64,000 nt of DNA from Strobilurus pachycystidiatus (Eukaryota > Basidiomycota > Agaricomycetes > Agaricales > Physalacriaceae). Location of the stretch: positions 434,001 to 498,000 of the forward strand of contig JAHLMK010000020.1 in assembly GCA_019915135.1 (NCBI GenBank). The letters run 5' to 3'. A model generated the notes under the pieces. It saw only the letters and a list, made by a program, of their open reading frames with translations, ran no database searches and had not been told where the DNA came from. Below, one piece after another: positions 12,773 through 24,012 of the stretch. The position numbers and the translations under genes are program-made. The number at the start of each line of letters is the position of its first letter. Position 1 is the stretch's first letter.

Positions 12773-14400
12773 GACAAAGTGATATCATGGACTCCTCTAC
12801 TATTGTTAATTCTCGCAATTCCTCGGGAATAGGACCCATGTAAAGCCCGTTGGCGAGTGACAGACGTGGGACCTTCTGTCGTCGTATTGAGTTCAGACAG
12901 GGTACGCACAGCGTTATCATATCCCGGCCATCTTCATCGGAGCTTATGCCTTTAGGGTCCACTTGAATGCCGGCAAGAGGACCGTCGGTGTAAGGTGTAC
13001 TGTGTGCGGTACCCGTCCAAAACATAGCACTATCTCCAAGTAGGCACCTGAGATCGACGGAATCAAGTGGTAGTTTTCTGATCGACTTCGCCTTATAACC
13101 TGCGGCGCAGGACGCACATACATGCATTTGTAGTTCAAAGCTGTTAGTCTCCCGGAGAAAATCATACACCAGCTTGTCTTTCGCTGTCTGTGGCAGTACC
13201 TTTGGCCATTCACTTGCAATCTGCTTCCTGAGCTTTTGGCGACCTGCGCGGCGAGTTCTGCGCTCAGCAGCACCGGTACGGTATAAGTCATATCGTTTCC
13301 CCTTCTCTAGGGATTTGAAATGCGTATCCAACGCCTTTCGCCGCTCACGGACAGTGGGACGCTTTCCCGTACTCGATTCATCTCCTATCAGGTCTATACC
13401 GTGCATGTGTAACATCTTATCGAGACAACGAACCGATAAACGCTTGGTACATGCCTTGGCAACCCTAATCAAATCCTCGAATGCACGATCACTTCGTGCA
13501 GCATCTTCGAGAAAAGCATCAGAATGATAGTTCGATTCGGCAACAAGTCGAGAAGGTTGCATTTCGGGACCGCATTCACCAGACGGCCAACGACACGTAC
13601 TCTGCACGAAATGTGAGTCCAACGCAACACGGATACTTTGCTTTTGATGATGAACACTCCACTTTATGCAGACAAGCAATGCTTCTAAGAACGTGCAAAG
13701 GAAGGTCCGGTACAAGTTCTTTCGCAAATGATTCGCTTTGCCACTGCTCAGCTATATCTTCCAAAGTTCGCACCATGGCGTCACGTCTGGAGGGTCCTTC
13801 TTGATGATGTCCCAACGCGCGCAAGATGTCTTTTAATTTACTATTTCCCAAGTGCGCTTCATGCCCGGAATAGCTAAGTATTTTCATCAACAGATCTCTG
13901 CGAAGATGCTCTGCGCCTGCATATTGATACGCCACGTTATTACAAGTCGAGACATCGCCACCTCCGTGTATTTTGGACGTAGCATAAGCAACGAAACACT
14001 GGCCCTGCAACAAATGGGCCAACAGTACGTCGCGACGTTCAGAAACGGATTGTCCATCAACCCATTCAAGACCATGCTGTCTGAATAATTCAACGTACAC
14101 GAACCGATCTACGCGTCCGTACAGTGATGCCCGAGATCCTTCGCGCGAGCGGCCGAACAACCATCCACCTATCAGTGATACTGCGAAGTTTTCAGTCATA
14201 CCGGAAGGACCACTTGTGCCAGGGCCTTGCTTGGCACTGCTCGGTATAGATTTCAAGCGTTGCTTGGGAAGCGACGTCAGACGCAAACTTATATTAGAAC
14301 TGTGATGTTCTTTTTCAGACACTTTTGCAACAATTGGTACAGCATCGTTATCATTCAACGGTGTAGGGCCCGAAGCCGCGGGTGCACTGGGCTCAGTCGA
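12773..14400 (-). pseudogene. Helitron amino-terminal cysteine-rich region
   Basis: This region precedes Rep in many fungal Helitrons. One frame runs from about 14400 to 13600 and another from about 13727 to 12773. Visible features are CRWPSGECGPEM, a helix-rich stretch with KALDTHFKSLEKGKRYDLYR, then MHVCASCAAGY, CVPCLNSIRRQKVPRLSLAN and GLYMGPIPEELRELTIVEE, a pattern I associate with the DUF6570-type domain found upstream of Rep. The break near 12772 falls between VEESMISLC and AKSWIVQMREES, one base short of the usual continuous sequence. The join near 13600 is less certain and could instead be an intron. No ATG is clear; an upstream exon near 14480-14560 is possible. Confidence 0.65.
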
Positions 14401-14754
14401 CCCCGAAGACCGACTGGCGCCCAGAGACGCAATGACATTCGACCTGCCGCAGCCAGAATAAGTATCGTATGTCTATAAATCTCCATATATACTTACGACA
14501 ATGGGTCACCGCGAGCAGTAGACCTGACGAAAAGGGTGTCAGAGTGTGAAGAAAGCCTGCACATGATATAAGCACACAAAAGACAACGACAATTGGATAC
14601 ACACGTATGTGGCGCCATAAGCGGTGTATGTGAGGAGGTATGGGTATGCACGTTGAGAGTACACGGTGGACTGTAATAACGAGTACATTGGCGACGTCGG
14701 AGCAACTCTACCAACGAATGAATTCATCTAAAGGACGAAGAGAGGATGTCGCAA

Positions 14755-16305
14755 CTAACCGTCAATCACCCAATCATACCTTTCTTGAGCAAACGTCCCG
14801 AAACAAACGTCTGAACCAGACATGTCGGACGGCAGACAGGGTAAGTCGAGAACAGCGTCGCCGCGGTTGCCCATACACTGGATGCGAAGGGTATACCATT
14901 CATCCTCCGCAGATCGCAACCCATTGATGATATCCAATGGATCGGGTGTGACGTTATTACTGCGAAGCCAGTGACGGGATACGAACGTCGTCGGTTCAGA
15001 ACTGGACGTTGATAGGCCAACGGGAAAAGTGTTGATGGACAGCGCTAGGAGCATAAGATGTGCTTTCCGAATTCGAGCATCGACACCCACCTTATGAATG
15101 TTAAGACCAAAATCAGATTGCTACATACGATCGTGCTCACGAGGTCTATTCCACATAGGAGAATGGCAGGTGCACATAAAGATCCACAATTATAAGTCAG
15201 CTGTCTATAGTCACGAGTCAGTCACATTGAACACGAGGAGGCTGCTCAGCGACGCGCGACAGTAAAAAACTCACGAGATATTCAGAAATTCCGGACGCCA
15301 TGAAACGACAGTGACCGTCACCACAAGAAAATTCAATTTGGACGCTAATACACACGCTCTATAAGGTACTCGTGGCAGCCAACTGGCGCGAATACAGGTG
15401 CTTTAGTCGAGTGCTGCCTACATTCGGCTGAGAAGACGTGATCAAGTATGTCGTCAATGAGTCGAGAACGTCGAATGCCCTTACTGGCAAGACCGTGCGC
15501 GTGAGCATACGCGACAATGGTTGGCATGGGTGACTTGAAGAACGATGGCCCGAATCGCGCCACCCAGTACGGCTCTTCACCCTTGAAAGGCGCATATCCC
15601 AGCCGGCGGAATCGATCCTCTACCGAAGCGATTAATGTACGCCGCAAGTTCGGCGAATCGACATCCAGACGGAACACTGTACCCAACAAGGATACATAGT
15701 CCATCGACAAGGATGTTCCCGCCGAACGCACTATGCCTAACAGACATTGTGACGGCGTCGCGGAGGCCGCATAGCATTCGCGGGTAACTCGTCTACACGT
15801 ATCATGTATTACTGAATGTTATAGGATGGATGTACGCCACATACCTGCACGAATATCCGTTCTTAGCCTCACATAAACCCAATACGATGTGCTCCAGGAG
15901 AAGAACCAGCCCCAGGTTCCAAGCGCCGCAAGGCACGCGCTGAAGCAACCCATGAGACGCCATTTCGACCACAACGTCGTCCGGGTTGAGATGAATAAGA
16001 GACCGAGTATCATCGGCGAAGCTCGGAATTAGCAAGGTTGATAATTCGTGTAGTGCTGGGAATGTGGCACTCGCTGCTAATGATCAGTGAACCTCTTTAT
16101 GAACAGGCGATGTTGAACGAACCAACTTCGGGGTATTTTCGACCGAAGATCTCGTACCAGTCTATCGCCAGCAGGACTGGATCATCACCAACCAAATCCT
16201 CGGCAACATCGACTTCAAGATCAAACGCGAGACATACTCCATCCAGAGTGCAGGAAATATGTAGACGACCATCGGAGGAGAGTAGGCGAGCCGCAAAAAG
16301 ATGAC
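14755..16305 (-). CDS. Hypothetical protein, multi-exon
   Basis: I do not recognise the family. Exons join with matching phases. The first visible exon contains VCLAFDLEVDVAEDLVGDDP and ends at GTTCGT, then comes an exon with FADDTRSLIHLNPDDVVVEM ending at GTATGT near 15850. The next contains LGYAPFKGEEPYWVARFGPS and a SAP-like helical stretch, ASKGIRRSRLIDDILDHVFS, followed by ECRQHSTKAPVFAPVGCHEY. A further exon near 15090-14755 ends ...ERYDWVIDG. The connection between about 15350 and 15090 is uncertain. The upstream end abuts the palindromic end of the inverted-repeat element at 16306, so the true start may have been cut off by that insertion. No disabling change is seen in the part I could splice. 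Confidence 0.5.
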
Positions 16306-18299
16306 AGACTTTTCTTAAGAAAAGTCGGTGAACACCGGGATAAGATAAGCTGTTGGCTTATCTTATGTTTTTGCTCTGCTGGAATCTGGCTTGCGGGACC
16401 GGAAAACTGGAAAAGCAATATATATCTCACTGTATCTACTACACTCACTACTAAAGTTGATCTGAATCTTGACTAAAGCTCACCAGCTGAAGCCCGACTC
16501 AAGCTCAACTTGAGTTCAGCTCGAGTTCTTCGGACGTGACTCTGTCAAAATTGTTAGCACCTCAAGACACTCAAGTGAGACTTAAGATAAGACTTACTTG
16601 AGCAGCACTTGAGCAGAACTTGAGTTGAGGCAAAGTTCTCGAGCTCAAGTTGGGGGGCAAACACAGTCATGAGGATCTGAAAGCCGGACTGACCGTGCGC
16701 GCAACTCCGGCAAGACGGTCCAGACCTGTCATCTGCTCGGCATGGGATAGGGCTGGTAAGGCGCGATGGGGACAGCAGTTGACGAGCGGCACCCATAACA
16801 GATGAGATGGAATCAACAAAAAAAAAACCCCCGAAACTCGCCTGTTTTGACGCTCGTCGTGATCACAACATTTGGCCGACCAGTTACGGCGGGCGAGTAG
16901 GCAGCGCGACATGAAAAGAGGGAAAAATAACGACGCACCCAACCAATCCTGCTCGACGTCGTGCCAGCCGTCCTTTGTCGTGGTCTCGACACCCCAATCC
17001 TCTATCCCAAAATTTGGCTTGCGACGCGGCGTCGGCGAAAGTACAACCGAGGTCGTCATTGATAGAGTCGTCGCTCCCAGACTGCAAGCCTGCTGTCGTG
17101 GTAGGCATCGTGGTGGTGGTCGTCGTCACCATGGTGGTTCGCGAAGCCATGTCAGCGAGAGAACAGCGAGCTCGTCGTCGATGCGGTTGTCGCTACTGGA
17201 TTGCAGGCCCGTCGTCGTGGGAGGTGTCGTCGGAGAGCTCGTCGTCGCCGTCGTGGTGGTTGAAAGAAAAGTGCAAATCCTTTGTCAACCATCAATCACG
17301 GCAACGTGTCCAGGCCCGTCTGATGTCCAAAGTGCATAAGGCACAAAATGTCCGGGCCGCCGGATCGTCGGTTGCCGATGCACTTTGGACATCAAGCGGG
17401 CCTCGACACTTTGCCGTCGTTGCCATATGACTAATCGTTTGCCTCTTTTCCCTCAACCACCACCAGCAAAGCGACGACGACAACGACGGTGGCAACGCGC
17501 TCTTCGGCGACAGACGCGTACTCTTGATCAACAACGCAACTCTCGAGGACGACGAGCACAGCCGGAAATGATGACCCACAACGACGCCGACAACAAACAC
17601 TCTCTGCGCAATGACTGTGGTGACGGACCATCGACCACAACAGGTGCTTCTCAGCAACGTACATGCTCTTGTCCTCAACACTCGACGCGGCAATGACGCC
17701 AATTGGCATGGCAGCTAGCGTGGGCGTCGGTGAGTCGTCTTTGGTCCTTGGATGTTCTGGCTACCAATGACGCTCCTCTACAGCTTCGGCCATTCTTGAG
17801 TGTGGCGAACCAACTTCTCCCCGCCGTCACACTCTCGCACCACCTGTCCACCGCCTCCCAACTCGTTGTCGGAGACTACCGCACGCGGTCTCGATCGATG
17901 CTGCCATGGCTCGAATTCACCCTTGCGACTCGAAGGGCGTTTGGGGATTTGGATTTTGCGAGTTTGCCTTGGCCTTTTAGCCGACTCAATTGCACAGTAG
18001 TAGAGTGGCTGCCGTAGAGTCATCAATATATTGATTTTGCACTACAAACCTAGAATACCAAGTTCAAGTTTTCGAGTTCAAGTTGAAACTCAACTCACCC
18101 CGGTCACGACCGGAAAAACTCAAGTTTTGCCTGTCATCTTTTTAAAGATGAGAGAATCTTGAGTTGGGACTTGAGTTCAAACTTGAGCTGAGCATGACCA
18201 GTTGTGTACGGGCACATTCGTAGGTAAAAACATAAGATTAGTCGCCGTCTTATCTTATCCCGGTGTCCACCGACAATTCTTAAGAAATGTCGGTCTCCT
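16306..18299. mobile_element. 2-kb inverted-repeat element with palindromic ends
   Basis: The outer ends are inverted copies over roughly 75 bases (about 16308-16385 and 18222-18297). Each begins with its own palindrome, GACTTTTCTTAAGAAAAGTC on the left and a variant around TTCTTAAGAA on the right, followed by the shared ACACCGGGATAAGATAAG and, further in, ATCTTATGTTTTT. Inside both ends the motif ACTTGAG or its complement CTCAAGT recurs (about eight copies in 16490-16660, about six in 18060-18195), like clustered transposase-binding sites. No transposase gene is visible, so it looks non-autonomous. I found no convincing target duplication. It lies between a hypothetical gene and an F-box gene. 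Confidence 0.75.
17259..17463. repeat. Imperfect inverted repeat inside the element
   Basis: The arm at 17259-17337 and the arm at 17376-17463 are inverted copies of each other; for example CTGATGTCCAAAGTGCAT on the left faces ATGCACTTTGGACATCAAG on the right. The 38-base centre would form the loop. The surrounding 17040-17720 is rich in GTCGTC/GACGAC triplets, giving histidine- or arginine-rich open frames that I regard as artefacts of the repeat. Confidence 0.65.
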
Positions 18300-18716
18300 T
18301 TCATCGAGCCGAGCATCGAGACCGGGCCAGAGAGAAATCGAGAACGACGGTAACGGCTGTTTTTCCTGCGAAACAGGTGGCGGAACGAAAGAAAGACATC
18401 ATGAGTAGAGAGAACGCTGCCATCGACGGTTTTGTGTCACCAAAAGTGGCAGCATTTCATCATTGGGGACCCAATGCAATGGCAACGCGGGTCACAAGTG
18501 ATCAGCAAGTGATAGTACTGGAAATACCTTTGACAAGTGGTTCCGATCGTCTGATAATCTCGCTGACGCAACATGTGCCTGATGAACAGCCACTTATCAT
18601 ATTTCTGATCGTCATACAGCCACATCCCTTTATCATGGACGACAGTACAGTACGTGTATACATGTTGGACTACGCGACCGTCGCAACGCAATCTGAGATA
18701 ACGGTTACTGTTCTCA

Positions 18717-20397
18717 TTATACATATGTATGAAACATGGCAATCTGTGTCTGTCAGCGTTATCTGACGACAGGTCGATCAATATACTAACCTTCACGGTA
18801 CACGACCAATCAAAATTCGTCCTGCTCCATCGTAGACGCAATTCCTTGGACGCGATGTCCTGGCGCAATATGATGGCATCCTGTACAAATGAAGACACGG
18901 GTCTCATGAGCACAAAGATCGGTTCAAAAACCATACGAGCGACCCCCGGTCGGAATCCGACATCGTCTAAACAAGCAACGAGAACGGGCGGAACCACGTC
19001 AAGAAGCGATATATCGGATGACCTGTGTCCGCAATGTAGCGGAACGTGGATACCGAATCGGATGAATGGCAGCCCGCGAGCGGCGTGACCTCCTTGAAAG
19101 AGGCGTGCAAGCAGTTCGTCCATGAACTTCTTCGCCGCTGCTAGAGTCCACGGGTAAGTTCGGATACCCCGTACCGAGCAATGAACACCTCCGCATATCA
19201 ATTTCGGATAAGAAAGAAGATACTCCGCGACGCGCGATCCAAAATTTGCACGAAGAGGATTGTTAACCAATGTGATTTGTATATCTTCGAGTCCTGGTGC
19301 CGAGTTCGAGGTAAAGGACTTCAACGAAGCCAAATGGTCCGCGGTAAGCCGTGATATGGCAACATGCAGGCAACGCAGCGAATAAAGGCGCGCCTTACTG
19401 ATGAAGGCAAATGAATCGTAGTCCAAGTGAAGATTAGTGATGGAATGCTGGGGGAATGATACGGAGTCACAGCGAACGGGTGTGGCGAGAAGATGGACAG
19501 TTCGTGTACGAGGTGTAAATCCATCACGACGCGTTGCCAGCATACGGGCATGCTGCTCAAAGGATACGCCGCCTATCCAAACGCTATGCGCCAGTCTAGC
19601 CAAACCATAATCGCAATCAGAGTCAATGACCCGCGCCGTCGAAAGGCACGGAGCAGACCTTGCAAAGTTATCAAACTTATGAAGGAGGTTTGCTTTAACA
19701 CCAATGAGAGTGATGTGGCGCAAAGATGTGAACGCGAAGGTCCCACGGGCGGGAAGCTCCGGATAAGGCAGCACGGCTGGACAAGAGAAGTGGTAGAGGA
19801 ATGTGACATCGCCCCACCGGTCTACACAGTCCCATAATGGTTGTAGATGGTATGGTCGATACGAGAGGTCGTCCGGTGAAGGTTGTATCGTTCCATCAAT
19901 GGTAAAGGATAACGAGTGTTTGGCAGAACGCCGGATGACGAGGGGTAGTCGCCTAGACAGACGGTCGCTGAGAGGGTCTATCACAAATGGACCGCGCCAC
20001 ATCTCAGAACTACGCAGTTCCACTTCCATCCAAGCCTTGCACACCAACATGAAACACCACGGTGGACCGTTCCCTGACACATCCCAATCCGTGGCGGCAA
20101 AGGACATGACGCGCAATAGAAGTTCAATCGGGATACGATGAATGGGAGACCTAGCCTGAACTACAGCGCCCAGGAGAACGGCCCTGTGCGACTCGAGTGC
20201 ATTACGGACAGCATCCAGCGCGGATATATACGCGACGCCCTCCAAGACAAGATCATCGCTTTCGCGGAGTTGGGAGAGATCATGAACACGCGGCGGGATC
20301 AGTTGAGCCGTGTAAAGGCTGGCACGCCTGGAACTAGACGATCGAACCTACAAGTCGTCAGCGAAGATTCAATACTGAAAGAGTAACTCACAGCCAT
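18717..20397 (-). CDS. F-box protein, intact copy
   Basis: Three exons: a two-codon start (20392-20397), a long exon 18791-20347, and a last exon 18717-18749, with short introns of 44 and 41 nt (GTGAGT...GTAG; GTTAGT...ACAG) in matching phase. The protein has the same plan as its paralogues: a coiled-coil-like amino end (IPPRVHDLSQLRESDDL), the F-box helices (IHRIPIELLLRVMSFAATDW, CFMLVCKAWMEVELRS), MWRGPFVIDP, LPLVIRRSAKHSLSFTI, then a leucine-rich half. It is open throughout, unlike the copy immediately upstream. It presumably acts as a substrate adaptor of an SCF ligase; target unknown. The tiny first exon is supported only by frame agreement with the paralogues. Confidence 0.7.
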
Positions 20398-20684
20398 GAA
20401 AGCCACCACACACCATCGCAGGCATGAAGGCCATCCGCCAACGACTATATACGCACCCACGTCAGACGAACAGCGACAAATATCAAGTGACTGTGGCGCA
20501 ATCAGCTGGCACGAATGTCCAAAACTAGTCGAACGCAGGGGACACAAAGTGACAGTTAATTCAAACCAGGTTTGATATGAAATTGCGCATATTGTCATCG
20601 AGAAATGTATCACATTCACTGAACAAGACAAAGAAACTTAGAAGCGTGCCGGCTACGTGGACTGCGTAGAACGCATTGTGACAT

Positions 20685-22374
20685 CTATATGACCGGCAAA
20701 TACCAAGACAGCATGTCGTCGGGCAATATAAGATCAAAGATCGGGATATTCCGATGCAAAGTGTCCGCCTGAAATACATATCAGTATACAGCTACCAATT
20801 CGTATAACGCAACACACCTTCACAACAGAAGACACTGTCAGGGCATCATAGGCCCACGAGCGCGGCAAATCGTATTTTGCCGTTCCATGTGCAGACGCCG
20901 TTCTCTCTATGAGATCTTCGTCTTCGGAACTGCTAACGATTAAGACTGCCGTAAATGTCACTGATGCCAGCTCCGACATAGTGTTGACACGCGAGAGGGC
21001 CATAAGCCGAGAGGGAAAGAGCGATGATAGAGAGGCATTCCATGGTCGCGGGACATGGCACATTTGTACCTGATACCCAAAACGTAGATCAACAACGCTA
21101 CAAGAATGAAGTTGCAGACCAGAGACGAATTCTTCGCACAACGATTGCGACAGGTGAATGGTCCACAGCGCAGGATAGGTGTCAGACCACAGAGATGAGC
21201 TACCACACCGGAAGTCGACCGTATACAGAGAGCGTGTTTGCGCCACGACTAACACCAGTTCCCCAATGGCAGTCGCTTCCAGTGGGCATGTGTCCAACAT
21301 CATGTAAAGACCTCTGACACTGACGACGGAGCGGTCAATCGCCATGTGAAGAACACGGACGTGTTCACGCGTCATTCCGCCTATGGTGACACGTACTTCA
21401 GTGAGAGCAGGAAAATGCATGCCCTCCAATAGAGCGAAAGAGCGACCACCTAGTACGACAGAAGTAATCGTCTGTTGGTGGAAAACTGCCGCTACGGGGA
21501 TTTCCAGTAAAAAAAGGGAAACCAACGTGCGAGCGGCGGGCAACCGTCCGTCGATACGGTCTGAGGTTACCATGTTAATCTCAGATTGAGATGGAACCCC
21601 GTCGAACCACACACGGCGTGCAAAGCGGCACAAGCCAAGGTCGAAATCGCAGCACTCAACGGACACCGACTCTAAGAGAGGTGCGCGGACAGCGAAATCG
21701 AAAGGATCGCCTCGTTGTGGCCTCGAAACATTCGAGACAACCATCCTGCGCAGAACGTCAAACGACCGACGGCTAGCACCGGGTCTGTCGACGGGCAAAC
21801 CACCTGGTGGGAAGGGATTGCACGACGCAAGCTTTACAATGTCCCAACGATGGACGTTGTCCCATAGAATCCTAAGGCGACGACCACGGTCATCCTAAAC
21901 GCAGCGAAAACCGTTACTGGTACGGGTGACCGTGAAAGATATTGGTAGAGGATGGGAGCGGGATAGGACAAGGGGAAGGCGGATGTCGAGAATCTGCTCG
22001 ATGGGATCAAGCGTGAACGGTCCTGACCAAATTGCAGGACAACTGATAGCGACTGAATACCACTGTCTGCATACGCATAGGAAAGACCAAGGGCCAAGAT
22101 CCTCCGCAACGAGCCAATGTACAGCGGCATATGACAGAATAATTGCAGTTAATTCCACAGGGAGACGCAATATCGGTGCGCGATACTCCACAATCGACTG
22201 AAGTAAAGTGTCCCGCTGATCGTCAAGCTGGGCGATAACCGCGTCGAGCATGGCGATATCCTGGAGAGTATCAGCGAGCAGATCGTCGCTTCGACGCAAT
22301 TCGTTGACGGTAGGCGGAGAAGGGAGCGTCAAAGTGCCTGTGAACCAACTAGCGGTAAAACCGCTACAAGACAT
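20685..22374 (-). pseudogene. F-box protein paralogue with in-frame TAG
   Basis: The frame from ATG at 22374 gives the coiled-coil start (SPPTVNELRRSDDLLADTL), the F-box (ILRLPVELTAIILSYA ... FLCVCRQWYSVAI), AIWSGPFTLDPIEQ and LPLVLSRSHPLPISFTVT, then hits TAG at 21895-21897. The very next codons resume the family sequence in the same frame (RRLRILWDNVHRW) and stay open to 20818, where a 49-nt intron (GTGTGT...TTTCAG) leads to the last exon ending at 20685. Only one codon separates this from an intact gene. A very short intron removing the stop would need a poor GTCACC donor, so I prefer a nonsense mutation. Confidence 0.75.
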
Positions 22375-22399
22375 GATCTGCGAGAAACCAGTTTCAGTA

Positions 22400-23450
22400 C
22401 AGAAAGTAACCCATGGCTGACCGAATACACACCGACATCGAACAGGAAAGAGGTTTGCGACTAGTAAGTAACTCTGGCGTCCCGAATAAGAGAGGTCGCC
22501 CGCGGAACACCAGATTGCGATTTACCATAGATCCCTCCGTCCTTTCGCTGTCTGCAGAGGGCGCGTGAGCTTGTAAACCACACGCTTGATTCACAGACAA
22601 TAGAGACGAATGCACGGTTATCCGCAGTACACCAGCTGACCGCGGCTATGATCGATTCTAGTATGTTGCAAGCAGACACGAGTCACGATCTCGTGTGTAG
22701 GGAGAGGAGACGAAGGTAGGACACGCGGACAAAATGACATCAATCATTACGAAAACAGCACCGACAGTACGGTATTGGGTACGGCGCCGCCCCGACAATT
22801 CATAGTATTGAATGCCGATACTAACAACAAGTCTCGAAGTAGTTCATATTCACGGTGTGGTGACCAGTCGCGAGATACAGCGACAACAGTTCCTAGATTG
22901 TAATATAAAATTTCCTATCCGGGCCGACCGATGCTTTCGGATTCACAGACTGGCAGAGAAAAGTGCGATTTGCACTGAAAACGCGAAGCACTCATCAAGG
23001 GTTAAGACCCACTACCATCCGGTAGCGGGAATCAGTCGGTCCGCGTCCTATTATACCATATTGGGAACGAGAATTTCATGCCTTCTCCTCCTACGCCAAA
23101 TTCGACGCTACCGGCTCACTTACAGCGTTTTCGGAAAACGTTTTCACTCGTGAAGTTCAACTGCTCCGATAAATAATTCCTGAACCACGAATAAATTGTC
23201 GAGTCCCTGGGCTTGGCACCCCAAAAATAGACTCGCACCAGGAGCTACCGACAGAATCAGTCTAGCGCATACCTTTGTATGGTACTCGGAGTCCACCCCA
23301 ACAGTGAACACGCCCACTCTCACGCAACCTCTCGAGAACGGAGGCAGGAATATGCTAGACATTGTAGCCAGGAACGAAGCGATAGCCCTGGTACACCTTA
23401 GTCTCCCCTAGGCAGACTTGATCAGCTCGTACCTCACTGATACGACGCAG
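22400..23450. other. No recognisable gene
   Basis: Only short unlinked open frames occur on either strand. The first few hundred bases should hold the promoter of the F-box copy that starts at 22374. I see no repeat ends or known domains here. Confidence 0.4.
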
Positions 23451-23454
23451 GTGT

Positions 23455-23575
23455 CCGGTCCTCGTCATCGGTATTGTCCCTTGTCTCGCTGCTTGTCGTG
23501 ATGTCCACCTTCAAGAGCGGCCAGGGGGCGGATGGGCGGGTGGACAATATTATTATTAACAAGGTCATCTCAAGT
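23455..23575 (+). pseudogene. UTP10: Short UTP10 fragment
   Basis: About 110 bases resemble the coding sequence near 59435-59545, sharing ATGTCCACCTTCAAGAGCGG and the surrounding stretch of roughly 80 percent identity by eye. The encoded piece is ...[16 protein letters not shown], a small part of the ribosome-biogenesis HEAT-repeat protein Utp10 in the more complete copy. Nothing of the gene extends on either side, so it is a dispersed remnant. Confidence 0.65.
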
Positions 23576-24012
23576 AACAAAAGCTGGGACTATGTACGCA
23601 ATATTATCTTTTTCTGAAGAGGAAATATGTGTTGCTTCGTGAGGAAAGGCATGTAGAATGCAGGTACGTAGACAATTCGAAAGCAAATATGCATACAGTC
23701 TTTGTAGAGCAAGATGATTGACGAACGGCTTGGAGCCGCGTCGGACAAGAAAATAAGCAGGACAGCAGTGTTGAGATCCTGTGACAGACTTTAAACTGGT
23801 AGCCAGGAATGCAACAGACATATGTACCTCGTCATCGCGGACAATACACAAACTCGGCAAGGTGCTCGATGACGGCTTGTTACAACATCGCCCCCACGCT
23901 GAGGTGTCCTCCGTTGCTGTTCCTGAGGAGTAGTTTCTTATCGCGCAGATCTCCTGGTGTTCTGCGGTGGCGGGACTGGTTGCTGCTGAGCGTTCCTTGT
24001 CGGGCGCTAATT

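Larger units (their letters stand above)
7295..14480 (-). mobile_element. Helitron (rolling-circle transposon), decayed
   Basis: The leftward coding sequence reads in order as an amino-terminal cysteine-rich region, a HUH-type Rep domain and a PIF1-type helicase, the standard RepHel layout of Helitrons, which move by a rolling-circle mechanism. Five changes of frame (about 13600, 12772, 11808, 11020 and 9778) break the reading frame, so this copy cannot make the full protein as written. I could not fix the exact termini: Helitrons start TC and end CTRR without target duplications, and no convincing hairpin-plus-CTRR end could be confirmed by eye. The stated bounds cover the coding part plus its untranslated 5' sequence. 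Confidence 0.85.

Noticed and set aside
16870..17710. Several overlapping open frames rich in Arg, His and Ser within the 2-kb element
   Set aside because: They arise from GTCGTC/GACGAC low-complexity sequence in all frames and show no domain or splice pattern.
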